A DNA stretch of 50,470 bases from an uncultured Phascolarctobacterium sp. (GCF_937920985.1 NZ_CALDXR010000004.1:1-50470); one strand, 5' to 3'; shown: positions 41,947 through 50,382, counted from the first letter of the stretch. Translations and numbers: made by a program. Notes: a model not told the origin generated them from the sequence alone.

Positions 41947-41998
41947 ATGCTCCCTGCAAGGGAGCTGGCATCGCCGTAGGCGATGACTGAGGGTTGTT
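41947..41998 (+). repeat. 52-bp interspersed repeat, copy 1
   Basis: It differs from the copy at 42344-42395 at only two positions (CTCCC/TTCCC, AAGGG/AATGG). It has an internal palindrome and no coding capacity. Confidence 0.8.
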
Positions 41999-42343
41999 TC
42001 ATTTTGCAGTTAACATGTCTTTTGCTTTAAGCTTTCTTCTGGCCTCTTCTTGGGGAGAGGTGGCATCGCGAAGCGATGACGGAGAGGGGTTGTGCGCCGC
42101 AATTAAATATCGTTCCAGTCAGAAGCAATTTTCCCGTGCCATAGGGCACAACGCAAATTTCGTGTGGAACCAGGACGAAGTGCCGCAAAACTCGCGCTAT
42201 GCAAAGAAATAATGCTAAAGTAGTTGGCTTAGCGCTCAAACAGTTGCGACACTTCTATGGTACCAGACACTCATTTGCTAAAATTGCTATTCCTTACACG
42301 ATATGTTAATTGCTTAAGTTGGTGTCAACTACTAGCCTTTTAT

Positions 42344-42395
42344 ATGTTCCCTGCAATGGAGCTGGCATCGCCGTAGGCGATGACTGAGGGTTGTT
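42344..42395 (+). repeat. 52-bp interspersed repeat, copy 2
   Basis: The same unit as 41947-41998, in direct orientation about 400 bases away. Both end in TGACTGAGGGTTGTT. Confidence 0.8.
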
Positions 42396-42588
42396 GATAT
42401 ATTAATTGCTAGTTCGGGCTTTCAGCTAATTGTGTTCTATGAACCCTCTTGCCTGCCCCTTGGGGAAGGTGCCGAGCGTAGCGAGGCGAGGCTGAAGTGG
42501 GTTGTGCGTTGCAATTAACGTATCGCTCTGCAATGAAAAATTTTGTTGTGCGTTCACTAATACATATATTTTTAAGAGGTCTATTAAG

Positions 42589-44472
42589 ATGAGTTATATT
42601 ACAGATACATTTGATGTAATTGTGGTTGGTGCCGGCCACGCAGGCGTGGAGGCGGCGCTGGCTGCTGCCCGCCTGGGCGGCAAGACGCTGCTGGCGACGC
42701 TGTCTCTGGATAATGTGGCGCTGATGCCGTGCAATCCGTCTATCGGCGGTCCTGCTAAGGGACATCTGGTGCGTGAGCTTGATGCTTTGGGCGGCCAGAT
42801 GGGTATCAGTGCGGATTTGGCGTGTATCCAGATGCGTCTTTTGAATACCGGTAAGGGCTATGCCGTGCATGCTCTGCGCGGTCAGGAGGATAAGCCTTTT
42901 TATCACACTTTGATGAAAAAGATTGTTGAGAATCAGGAGAATCTGGAGCTGAAGCAGCTGATGATTGATAAGCTGCTGGTGGAAAACGGTGCGGTTGTTG
43001 GCGTGGAGGCCGAAACGGGCGAGGTTTTCGAGGCGAAGTGCGTTATTCTGGCTACCGGTACTTATCTGCGCGGCCGTATTGTTTACGGCCAGGTTAATTA
43101 TGAATGCGGTCCGAACGGTCTGCGCAGTGCGCAGAAGCTGTCTGCTTCGCTGCTGGAGAACGGCGTGGAGCTGATGCGCTTCAAAACCGGTACGCCGGCG
43201 CGTATTGATGCCCGCAGTCTTGATTACAGCAAGATGGAGCCGCAGTATGGCGATGAGGAGGTGCGCAATTTCTCCTTTATCAGCGATATCAAAACGCGTG
43301 AGCAGGTGCCCTGCTACCTGACTTATACGAATGAGGCTACACATAAGATTATCCGCGATAACCTGCATTTATCCGGTATGTATAATGGTATGATTGAGGG
43401 TGTCGGCCCGCGTTACTGCCCGTCTATCGAATCTAAGATTGTGCGCTTTGCCAATAAGGAGCGTCATCAGCTGTTTATTGAGCCTGAGGGACGCAGCACC
43501 AATGAAATGTATGTACAGGGCATGAGCTCTTCTTTGCCGGCGCATATTCAGCTGCAGTTTATGCAGACGATTCCCGGTCTGGAGCATTGCAAGATGATGC
43601 GTGCAGGCTATGCCATAGATTATGATTGCCTTGATCCGCTGCAGCTGCGTCCGTCTTTGGAGCATAAGGCCATCAGCGGCTTGTTTAGTGCCGGTCAGTC
43701 CAATGGCACCAGCGGCTACGAGGAGGCTGCTGCCCAAGGTCTGATGGCAGGGATCAATGCGATGATGAAGATTAACGGACGCGAGCCGCTGGTGCTGCGC
43801 CGTGATGAGGCGTATATCGGCGTGCTGATTGATGACCTTGTTACCAAGGGCACGTCCGAGCCTTACAGAATGATGACCTCGCGTGCGGAATACCGCCTGC
43901 TGCTGCGTCAGGATAATGCGGATTTGCGCTTGACGGAAAAGGGCAGGGCTATTGGTCTTGTTGATGATAAGCGCTACGGCATTTTCACCGAAAAGCGCAG
44001 TGCGCTGGAGCGCACGGTGAGCGAGCTGGGCAAGCAGAATATTTCTCCCAGTGCGGAAAACAATGCTAAGCTGGAGGCTATGGGTACGGCGCCGCTGCGC
44101 AGCGGCAGCAATCTTTTGGATTTGCTGCGCCGCAAGGAGGTTACCTACAGCAAGCTGCAGCAGGCATTTGACTTGCCGGAGCTGGCACCGCAGGTAGCGG
44201 AGCAGGCCGAGATTTTCGCTAAGTATGAGGGCTATATTACGAAACAGCGTCAGGAGGTTGAGCGCTTTATGAAGCTGGAAAACAAGCGCCTGCCTGATGA
44301 TATAGATTATCGTGCGATTAAGGAGCTTTCCAGCGAGGCCGCTGAAAAGCTGGACAAGGTACGTCCGGCGAATATCGGTCAGGCATCGCGTATCAGCGGT
44401 GTTTCGCCTGCTGACATCAGTGTGCTGATGATTGCGCTGGAGCTGAAACGCCGAAAGGAGCAGGAAGAATGA
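42589..44472 (+). CDS. mnmG: tRNA uridine modification enzyme MnmG
   Basis: AAGAGGT precedes the ATG at 42589; 627 residues is the normal length, so the longer open frame is rejected. FAD motif DVIVVGAGHAGVEAALAAAR, PCNPSIGGPAKGHLVRE, GLFSAGQSNGTSGYEEAAAQ and the C-terminal ASRISGVSPADISVL are present. Partner of MnmE. Confidence 0.97.
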   Translation: MSYITDTFDVIVVGAGHAGVEAALAAARLGGKTLLATLSLDNVALMPCNPSIGGPAKGHLVRELDALGGQMGISADLACIQMRLLNTGKGYAVHALRGQEDKPFYHTLMKKIVENQENLELKQLMIDKLLVENGAVVGVEAETGEVFEAKCVILATGTYLRGRIVYGQVNYECGPNGLRSAQKLSASLLENGVELMRFKTGTPARIDARSLDYSKMEPQYGDEEVRNFSFISDIKTREQVPCYLTYTNEATHKIIRDNLHLSGMYNGMIEGVGPRYCPSIESKIVRFANKERHQLFIEPEGRSTNEMYVQGMSSSLPAHIQLQFMQTIPGLEHCKMMRAGYAIDYDCLDPLQLRPSLEHKAISGLFSAGQSNGTSGYEEAAAQGLMAGINAMMKINGREPLVLRRDEAYIGVLIDDLVTKGTSEPYRMMTSRAEYRLLLRQDNADLRLTEKGRAIGLVDDKRYGIFTEKRSALERTVSELGKQNISPSAENNAKLEAMGTAPLRSGSNLLDLLRRKEVTYSKLQQAFDLPELAPQVAEQAEIFAKYEGYITKQRQEVERFMKLENKRLPDDIDYRAIKELSSEAAEKLDKVRPANIGQASRISGVSPADISVLMIALELKRRKEQEE

Positions 44473-45188
44473 CCTTTGCAGAAATTTTAGCCGAAAAGGG
44501 TGCGGAGGCCGGTTTGAGCTTTACGCCGCTGCAGCTGGAGCAGTTCAGCCGTTATTACGAGCTGCTGGTGGAAACCAATAAGGTGATGAACCTTACCGCG
44601 ATTACCGAGCCTGAGGAGGTTGCCGTAAAGCATATGGTAGACAGCCTGCTGGCCTACGAGGCGGAGATGGCCGGCAAAACCCTGGCAGACGTGGGCACGG
44701 GCGCGGGCTTTCCCGGTGTACCGCTGAAAATTTATTGCCCCGAGCTGAAGGTGACACTGATTGATTCCCTGGGCAAGCGCCTGCGCTTTTTGCAGCAGGT
44801 GATTGAGGAGCTGGGGCTGAAGGGCATCCGTTGTGAGCATTTGCGTGCGGAAGATGCCGGTCGCGATAAAAAGCATCGCGAAAAATATGATTATGTAACG
44901 GCGCGCGCGGTGGCACGTTTGAGCGTGCTGAGCGAATATTGCCTGCCGCTGGCCAAAAAGGGTGGTCAGTTTATCGCCCTGAAGGGCAGCAAGTTTGCTG
45001 AGGAAATTACCGAGGGTGAGGCTGCGGTAAAAATTCTCGGCGGCAAAATTATTAGTGCAGAGCCTGTAAAATTACCCGGTCTTGACGATGGACGTGCTAT
45101 AATAAAGATAGCTAAAATCAAAACAACACCGGCGCAGTACCCGCGTAAGGCAGGTACGCCGGAAAAACAGCCCTTAGGCGCTAGATAG
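44469..45188 (+). CDS. rsmG: 16S rRNA (guanine527-N7)-methyltransferase RsmG
   Basis: 239 residues. MNLTAITEPEEVAVKHMVDS, SAM-binding LADVGTGAGFPGVPLKI, and ARAVARLSVLSEYCLPL are typical. The start overlaps the mnmG stop by four bases (ATGA). Confidence 0.96.
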   Translation: MTFAEILAEKGAEAGLSFTPLQLEQFSRYYELLVETNKVMNLTAITEPEEVAVKHMVDSLLAYEAEMAGKTLADVGTGAGFPGVPLKIYCPELKVTLIDSLGKRLRFLQQVIEELGLKGIRCEHLRAEDAGRDKKHREKYDYVTARAVARLSVLSEYCLPLAKKGGQFIALKGSKFAEEITEGEAAVKILGGKIISAEPVKLPGLDDGRAIIKIAKIKTTPAQYPRKAGTPEKQPLGAR

Positions 45189-45198
45189 GGGGAAGCAA

Positions 45199-46077
45199 AT
45201 GTTAGTAGATGATGGATTTTCGGTATTAGATACAGATTGCGGTATTATTGGTGAGCGTAAGGCCGTAAATGAGGTGAAGGTTGTGAAGGTGCCTATCGGG
45301 CAGATTTTCCCTAACCCGTATCAGCCACGCAAAAGCTTTGACGAGGCAGCCTTAGAGGAGCTATCTGCTTCCATCGCCCAATATGGCGTGCTGCAGCCTC
45401 TTTTGGTATCCCCGACAGAGGACGGTCGTTATCTGCTGATTGCCGGTGAGCGCCGCCTGCGTGCTTCCCGTATGGCGAAGCTGACGGAGGTACCGGTGAT
45501 TATCAGCGATTATACTACGCAGCAGATTGCAGAGATTGCGCTGATTGAAAACCTGCAGCGTGAGGACCTGCATTTTCTGGAGGAGGCAGAGGGCTACGAA
45601 CAGCTGATGGAGCAGTTCCACCTGACGCAGGAGGCTATGGCTGCGCGCGTAGGCAAGAAGCAGTCCACCATCGCCAACAAGCTGCGTTTGCTGCGCCTGT
45701 CGCCTGCTGTACGCAAGGTGTTGGTGGATGCCGGCCTGAGCGAGCGTCATGCACGCGCCTTGCTGAAGCTGGATGATGATGCCAAGCGTCTGGAGGTGCT
45801 GGAGGTTATTGTGGCCAAGAACTACAGTGTGCGCCAGACTGAAGAATATATCAGCAAGCTGCTTGATGACAAGCAGCAGGAAAAACGCCGCCGCATGGTA
45901 ATTGTCAACGACGTCCGCATCTACCTGAACAGTATTAAGCAGGTTGTCAACGCTATTAAGGACGTTGGTATTCCCGTTAACATGGAGCAGACGGTAGAGG
46001 GCGATGAGGTTATCGTCAGCCTGCGCATCAAGAACCAGAAGAAGCCGAAGGGTGGCAACAGCAAGCCCCTGTTCTAA
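45199..46077 (+). CDS. noc: ParB/Noc family DNA-binding protein, Noc type
   Basis: The 292-residue protein has the ParB N-terminal CTPase domain (PNPYQPRKSFDEAALEELSA, GERRLRAS, ALIENLQREDLH). The HTH is GKKQSTIANKLRLLRLS; the QSTIANK form is typical for Noc, whereas ParB usually has a different recognition helix. Position after rsmG is that of noc in Bacillus. It could bind the parS at its own 3' end or a Noc-type site; sequence alone does not decide. No soj/spo0J pair follows. Confidence 0.85.
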   Translation: MLVDDGFSVLDTDCGIIGERKAVNEVKVVKVPIGQIFPNPYQPRKSFDEAALEELSASIAQYGVLQPLLVSPTEDGRYLLIAGERRLRASRMAKLTEVPVIISDYTTQQIAEIALIENLQREDLHFLEEAEGYEQLMEQFHLTQEAMAARVGKKQSTIANKLRLLRLSPAVRKVLVDAGLSERHARALLKLDDDAKRLEVLEVIVAKNYSVRQTEEYISKLLDDKQQEKRRRMVIVNDVRIYLNSIKQVVNAIKDVGIPVNMEQTVEGDEVIVSLRIKNQKKPKGGNSKPLF

Positions 46078-46112
46078 AAAAGATAAGGCAGGAAGCTTCC
46101 TGCAGTAACGAT

Positions 46113-46158
46113 AAAAGCAGAGAGCCGTGTTTCACGTGAAACACAGCTCTCTGCTTTT
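46113..46158. terminator. noc terminator carrying a perfect parS at its tip
   Basis: A 46-base palindrome with a single mismatched pair. The outer stem is AAAAGCAGAGAGC (46113-46125) with 46146-46158 and the core GTGTTTCACGTGAAACAC (46127-46144) contains the 16-bp parS consensus at 46128-46143. The T-run 46155-46160 completes an intrinsic terminator. Confidence 0.92.
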
Positions 46159-46203
46159 TTGTACAAGGAGGTGGCTTATTATGCTCCGGCTATAGCCGGA
46201 TTT

Positions 46204-46370
46204 TTACCAGAATTTAAGCATCTGGAAAAGACTCTTTTTGAAGCCCTTCTCCGGCGGAATTACCTCATGCAGGAATTTGGGTTTAACATAGCGCACAATC
46301 ATCGGCGGTGTGCGCAGCGTTGTTTCGGCAAAGCGCGGCAGCTTGCTGTTGGCGGGCAGCTGCAGGCTGC
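46204..46370 (-). pseudogene. C-terminal remnant of a paralogue of the zinc-ribbon gene at 48971
   Basis: The minus-strand frame encodes the last about 54 residues (SLQLPANSKLPRFAETTLRT to FQMLKFW and stop) identical to the end of the intact gene. The DNA differs at more than ten positions, all silent in the part I compared. Upstream of 46370 homology stops abruptly. A small CCGGC-TATA-GCCGG hairpin followed by TTTTT (46186-46205) lies beside the stop. Confidence 0.85.
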
Positions 46371-46616
46371 TGACAGCAAAGCTGATTTATGCCTAGTTAC
46401 GGGGAGGCGATAGCGTGGGACGTATAGAATGGACAAGTATGCATTTTTCTCATGAGCTCAGGCTTATGTGTTTGGCAGTTGCGTGAATGCAAGTTGCTGA
46501 ATATGCTGCCAGCGCTGGTCATGCCGCAGGTTTTCTAGGCGCTGATGGGGCTGGTGAAGTGAGCTTTAGAGAAAAGTTTCCTTTAAAGTAAAATTATTTT
46601 TTATTAATATAAGTTG
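46371..46616. other. Unassigned stretch
   Basis: About 250 bases of non-repetitive sequence. On the minus strand a short frame reads HQPHQRLENLRHDQRWQHIQ before a stop and could be the tail of a lost gene, but it has no start. Nothing else is recognised. Confidence 0.4.
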
Positions 46617-46644
46617 TTGACAGACGCTGGGAATGAGTTATAAT
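46617..46644 (+). promoter_or_regulatory. Promoter of the hydrogenase-rubrerythrin gene
   Basis: TTGACA (46617-46622), 16-base spacer, TATAAT (46639-46644), about 70 bases before the GTG start. Confidence 0.75.
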
Positions 46645-46718
46645 GTAAACGATATAATAGTGCTTTATAAAAGGTCAAGGGAGCGCTGTTAAAATTTCAT
46701 ATTGGAGGAGATGATATT

Positions 46719-48770
46719 GTGAGCAAGCATTTATCAACTTCCGTGAGGGTGCCTATTGAAGTGGATAATCCCAGTATTGTCCGTAATGAGTCATTGTGCA
46801 TCAAATGCGGTCAGTGCAGTAATGTCTGCACAAGTCCTGTTGGTGTGTTGGGAACCTATGCGCTGGAGCAGACCGGAGACAGAGCTATCTGTATTCACTG
46901 CGGTCAGTGTGCTAATGTCTGCCCTGTTGGCAGCATCACCGAGGTATATGAATATCCAGAGGTTAAGGCTGCCGTGCAGGATAAGGACAAAATCGTCATT
47001 GTCAGTACGTCACCTTCTGTACGCGTGGCTTTGGGCGAGGAATTCGGCCTGCCTAAGGGGGCGTTCGTGCAGGGGAAGATGGTTGCGCTTTTGCGTGCTC
47101 TGGGCGTTGATTATGTGCTGGATACGAACTTTGCGGCTGATTTAACAATTGTTGAGGAAGCAAGCGAGCTTCTTGCCCGTATTAAAGGTGAAACTGACAA
47201 GCCGCTGCCGCAGTTTACAAGCTGCTGTCCGGCGTGGGTGAAGTTTGCAGAAACCTATTACCCTGAGCTCCTGCCGCATGTTTCTACAGCTAAAAGTCCG
47301 ATAGGGATGCAGGGACCGACGATTAAAACCTATTTCGCACAGAAAATGGGCATTGATCCGAGGAAGATTGTTAATGTCGCCTTAACTCCCTGCACGGCGA
47401 AAAAATTTGAGATTCGCCGTGAGAAAATGAACGCTGCCGGGCAGAAGTTGGGTATAGCTGAATTGCGGGATATGGATAATGTCATCACGACGAGGGAGCT
47501 GGCACTGTGGGCGAAGGAAGCAGGCATTGATTTTACCAGCCTGGAGGACAGCGATTTTGATAAATTTATGGGCGAGGCCTCTGGTGCAGGTGTTATTTTT
47601 GGCAATACAGGCGGCGTGATGGAGGCAGCTCTCAGGACTGCTTATGCTTATCTTACGGGTGAGCAGCCACCTAAGGAAATACTCAAGCTCGAGCCAGTGC
47701 GTGGCTATGATGGATTGCGTGAGGCCAGCGTGGATATAGCAGGCAGGGTTATCAATGTGGCAGTGGTTCACGGAACGGAAAACGTCCGCAAGCTTATAGC
47801 TGGTGGCATTGAAAAATATCATTTTATAGAGGTTATGACCTGTCCGGGCGGCTGCATCGGCGGCGGCGGGCAGCCGAAGGATTTTGCCTATGATGCTGAC
47901 GCAGCACGCAAGGCCCGTATCGAAGGTCTTTATGAGCGGGATGCAGAAATGGAGCTACACCTGTCTCACGAAAATAAAGAAATTCAGCAGCTTTATAAGG
48001 AGTTTTATGATGCACCATTGAGCGAGCTGGCTGAAGCAATGCTGCATACTACGTATCAGGACCGCAGCGCAGATTTAACAAAAGGAGCGAGAAAGAAAAT
48101 GTCGAAGTGGAAATGTTCAATTTGTGGTTATATCTACGAAGGCGAGGAGCTGCCTGCTGATTTTGTCTGCCCAATCTGTAAGCAGGGTGCAGATAAGTTT
48201 GTAAAAATCGAGGATACTCCTGGCGACAAGGCAAAGAATCCTTATGCTGGCACAAAGTCGGAGAAGAATCTGTTAGAGGCCTTTGCTGGCGAGTCTATGG
48301 CTCGTAATAAGTATACTTATTTTGCTAAAGTAGCGCAGGAAGCAGGCTTTGAGCAGATTGCTGCTTTGTTCTTGCAGACAGCAGAGAACGAAAAGGAGCA
48401 TGCACAGCTATGGTTTAAGGCTTTGGGCGAGCTTGGCGATACTGCGGCAAATCTGCTGCACGCTGCTGAGGGAGAGAACCACGAATGGACGGATATGTAT
48501 GTGCGTATGGCCCAAGAGGCAGATGCCGAAGGCTTCTATGAGCTGGCAGAGCAGTTCCGTGGCGTAGCAGCTATTGAGAAGCGTCATGAGGAGCGTTATC
48601 GTGCGTTGCTGCACAACGTAGAGGCACAGCAGGTATTTGCTAAGAGCGAGGTAAGAATTTGGGAGTGTCGCAAGTGCGGACATATCGTTGTAGGTACGAA
48701 GGCTCCGGAGGTTTGCCCGATTTGTAAAAACCCGCAGGCTTATTTTGAAATTCATACGATAAATTATTAA
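46719..48770 (+). CDS. [FeFe]-hydrogenase fused to rubredoxin-rubrerythrin-rubredoxin
   Basis: 683 residues, GTG start with GGAGGAG eight bases before it. Two [4Fe-4S] motifs (C27-C37 CIKCGQCSNVC; C58-C68 CIHCGQCANVC) are followed by the H-cluster signatures TSCCPAW (167-173), LTPCTAKKFE (222-231, T where M is usual) and EVMTCPGGCIGGGGQP (371-386, T where A is usual). After a linker come a rubredoxin domain (C466/C469, C484/C487) and a ferritin-like diiron rubrerythrin domain with ENEKEH (557-561 region) and AIEKRHEERY. A second rubredoxin domain follows (C650/C653, C666/C669). Electrons from H2 could pass through the Fe-S clusters and rubredoxins to reduce peroxide at the diiron site (inference). 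Cytoplasmic: no signal peptide. Confidence 0.92.
   Translation: MSKHLSTSVRVPIEVDNPSIVRNESLCIKCGQCSNVCTSPVGVLGTYALEQTGDRAICIHCGQCANVCPVGSITEVYEYPEVKAAVQDKDKIVIVSTSPSVRVALGEEFGLPKGAFVQGKMVALLRALGVDYVLDTNFAADLTIVEEASELLARIKGETDKPLPQFTSCCPAWVKFAETYYPELLPHVSTAKSPIGMQGPTIKTYFAQKMGIDPRKIVNVALTPCTAKKFEIRREKMNAAGQKLGIAELRDMDNVITTRELALWAKEAGIDFTSLEDSDFDKFMGEASGAGVIFGNTGGVMEAALRTAYAYLTGEQPPKEILKLEPVRGYDGLREASVDIAGRVINVAVVHGTENVRKLIAGGIEKYHFIEVMTCPGGCIGGGGQPKDFAYDADAARKARIEGLYERDAEMELHLSHENKEIQQLYKEFYDAPLSELAEAMLHTTYQDRSADLTKGARKKMSKWKCSICGYIYEGEELPADFVCPICKQGADKFVKIEDTPGDKAKNPYAGTKSEKNLLEAFAGESMARNKYTYFAKVAQEAGFEQIAALFLQTAENEKEHAQLWFKALGELGDTAANLLHAAEGENHEWTDMYVRMAQEADAEGFYELAEQFRGVAAIEKRHEERYRALLHNVEAQQVFAKSEVRIWECRKCGHIVVGTKAPEVCPICKNPQAYFEIHTINY
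48081..48101 (+). promoter_or_regulatory. In-frame internal ribosome binding site and ATG in the fusion linker
   Basis: AAAGGAG (48081-48087) and ATG (48099-48101) with an 11-base gap sit exactly before the first rubredoxin domain. The ATG is codon 461 of the fusion. Starting there would give a stand-alone 223-residue rubredoxin-rubrerythrin. Confidence 0.6.
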
Positions 48771-48810
48771 GAGCGGATGTTAGCTCGGTTTCTTCTGAGC
48801 TGCCGGAATT

Positions 48811-48852
48811 TCCCCTGATGCTTGCTATGAAGCTGGCGTCAGGGGATTTTTA
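48811..48852 (+). terminator. Terminator of the hydrogenase gene
   Basis: TCCCCTGATGC (48811-48821) pairs with GCGTCAGGGGA (48836-48846), one G-U, then TTTTTA. Confidence 0.85.
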
Positions 48853-48933
48853 GGTTCTATAAATAAGTGTTGGAATTGTAGTAAAATATTATCGACCAAA
48901 ACAACATAATCTACAAAGGAGACCAGACACTCT

Positions 48934-48984
48934 ATGCTTTACAACAATTATACACAAAATAACCCGTTTTCTACCAGAATTTGA
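48934..48984 (+). other. 16-codon start fragment abutting the zinc-ribbon gene
   Basis: AAAGGAG (48915-48921) and ATG lead a frame MLYNNYTQNNPFSTRI that stops inside the 3' end of the convergent zinc-ribbon gene. It looks like the N-terminus of a gene cut at a recombination junction. Confidence 0.4.
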
Positions 48985-50224
48985 GCATTTGGAAGAGGCT
49001 CTTTTTGAAGCCCTTTTCCGGCGGGATTACCTCATGCAGAAATTTGGGCTTTACGTAACGCACAATCATCGGCGGTGTGCGCAGCGTTGTTTCTGCAAAG
49101 CGCGGCAGCTTGCTGTTGGCGGGAAGCTGCAGGCTGCGTACCTTGTCCTTGCTGTTGACGAAGCGGGCGCTGGCAGCGCCGGTCTGACCGTTGACTACGA
49201 TGACGAAGCGTTCGCCGGCGCTGTTGTCGGTATAGTCAACATAATAAATCGGCAGCATGATGTCAGCTGAATGCTTGCGGAGATTGCGTGCCCATTTTTC
49301 AATCTTAACATCCTTTAAGCCGTAATTTTCGCAGAGCTTATTGCAAAGCTGCTCATTAATCATGCGGTCAAGATATTTTTGCACCGGGAAAAGGTTGCTG
49401 CGGGTGGTGATATGCACGTCGCCCTCCAAAAATACCGGGTCGAAGGGGGCGAACTCATCAAAGTTCCAGGGAGCAACCATATCGATGGCGTTTTCGTCAA
49501 AGACGTAGGTTTGCGGATATACCCAGTTCAAAACTTCCTGATAAATTTCGCAGTCCCCCTTGTTGCTGGAGATTTGCGCTTTGACGCGCAGGTCCGCAAG
49601 TGTATAGGGAGTATAAAAGGCGGTAAATTTTTCCTTGATGGCCTTTTCCGCACCCTTGAAGGACATCGGCTCACGCTTCATCAGCAGCTGTGCTCTGCCG
49701 AAGGCCTGCTCCTTAGTGAGCTTGAAGGGCAGGGCGATGGAGGGGTAGCTGCGGGAGCCTGCGCCGATGAGCTGGTCCTTGTTGTAGCCGCCGGCCTTTA
49801 GTTCTTCCTGCGTCAGACGGTGACCGCAGTATTCGCAGGTAAAAATAGTCTGCGTGGATTCGCCGGTAACATCGGCACCGCAGAGCGGGCAGGGCAGCTT
49901 GATAGTGTGGCTTTCTTCGTAAGTCTTGGTGCTGAGGGCGCTGAAAACGCCCAGCTTATCTTCGATGCTTTGAGTATCGTTTTTGAGCATTTCGGGCAAA
50001 GGCTCCATAAAGTATACGTGGCCCAGCTTTACCAGACCGTTGACAACTTCTACAGGCTTATGGCGATACTTGATTTCGCTATCAAGAATATTTTCGCTGT
50101 TCGGCCAAGGCTCCTTGCTGCCGCAGAAGGAGCAGATGAAGCTGGTGCTGGCAGCGTCGGAATACATGGTGCCGCCGCATTTTTCGCATTGTATAGCACA
50201 ACATTCGTCGTTTTCTTTAAACAT
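48971..50224 (-). CDS. Double zinc-ribbon protein of unknown function
   Basis: GGGAG eight bases before the ATG at 50224 sets the start, 417 residues. Two zinc ribbons are visible: CEKCGGTMY...CSFCGS near residues 10-35 and CPLCGADV...CEYCGHRL near 110-135. About 270 residues without recognised motifs follow (YPSIALPFKLTKEQAFGRAQ, later MLPIYYVDYTDNSAGERFVI), ending FQMLKFW. The architecture resembles uncharacterised Firmicutes proteins sometimes labelled as helicase- or TFIIB-type zinc ribbon proteins; no helicase motif is present. TATAAT on the minus strand (50255-50260) is a possible -10. A truncated paralogue lies at 46204. Confidence 0.75.
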   Translation of the reverse strand: MFKENDECCAIQCEKCGGTMYSDAASTSFICSFCGSKEPWPNSENILDSEIKYRHKPVEVVNGLVKLGHVYFMEPLPEMLKNDTQSIEDKLGVFSALSTKTYEESHTIKLPCPLCGADVTGESTQTIFTCEYCGHRLTQEELKAGGYNKDQLIGAGSRSYPSIALPFKLTKEQAFGRAQLLMKREPMSFKGAEKAIKEKFTAFYTPYTLADLRVKAQISSNKGDCEIYQEVLNWVYPQTYVFDENAIDMVAPWNFDEFAPFDPVFLEGDVHITTRSNLFPVQKYLDRMINEQLCNKLCENYGLKDVKIEKWARNLRKHSADIMLPIYYVDYTDNSAGERFVIVVNGQTGAASARFVNSKDKVRSLQLPANSKLPRFAETTLRTPPMIVRYVKPKFLHEVIPPEKGFKKSLFQMLKFW

Positions 50225-50382
50225 AGGAACATCTCCCTTCCTTATCTTGCCTTCATTATAGCGCAAAAAGAGTGTCAGCGCCCCACCCGAAAGGGAAAAT
50301 TTGGGTAGGATGGGGTGAAATTATTAAAGGTAAGGCATAATAGTGCAAAAACTCAGCTGGCTTCTAAAGAAATTGAGCAAAG

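Larger units (their letters stand above)
41849..42588. other. mnmE-mnmG gap filled with interspersed repeats
   Basis: Five related palindromic units are present: 41860-41912 (inverted), 41947-41998, 42046-42096, 42344-42395 and 42452-42508. Each has a CCCT/AGGG stem, GCTGGC or GGTGGC, a hyphenated palindrome such as ATCGCCGTAGGCGAT, and then GACTGAGGGTTGT. A 36-codon frame at 42199-42309 lies between units three and four. No conserved gene is present, and the insertion splits an operon that is usually tight. Confidence 0.7.

Noticed and set aside
41849..42588. CRISPR array between mnmE and mnmG
   Set aside because: Units are irregularly spaced, in both orientations and with long internal palindromes; no cas genes are nearby.
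46371..46616. Structured non-coding RNA in the gap before the hydrogenase gene
   Set aside because: No strong stems or known RNA motifs could be identified by eye.
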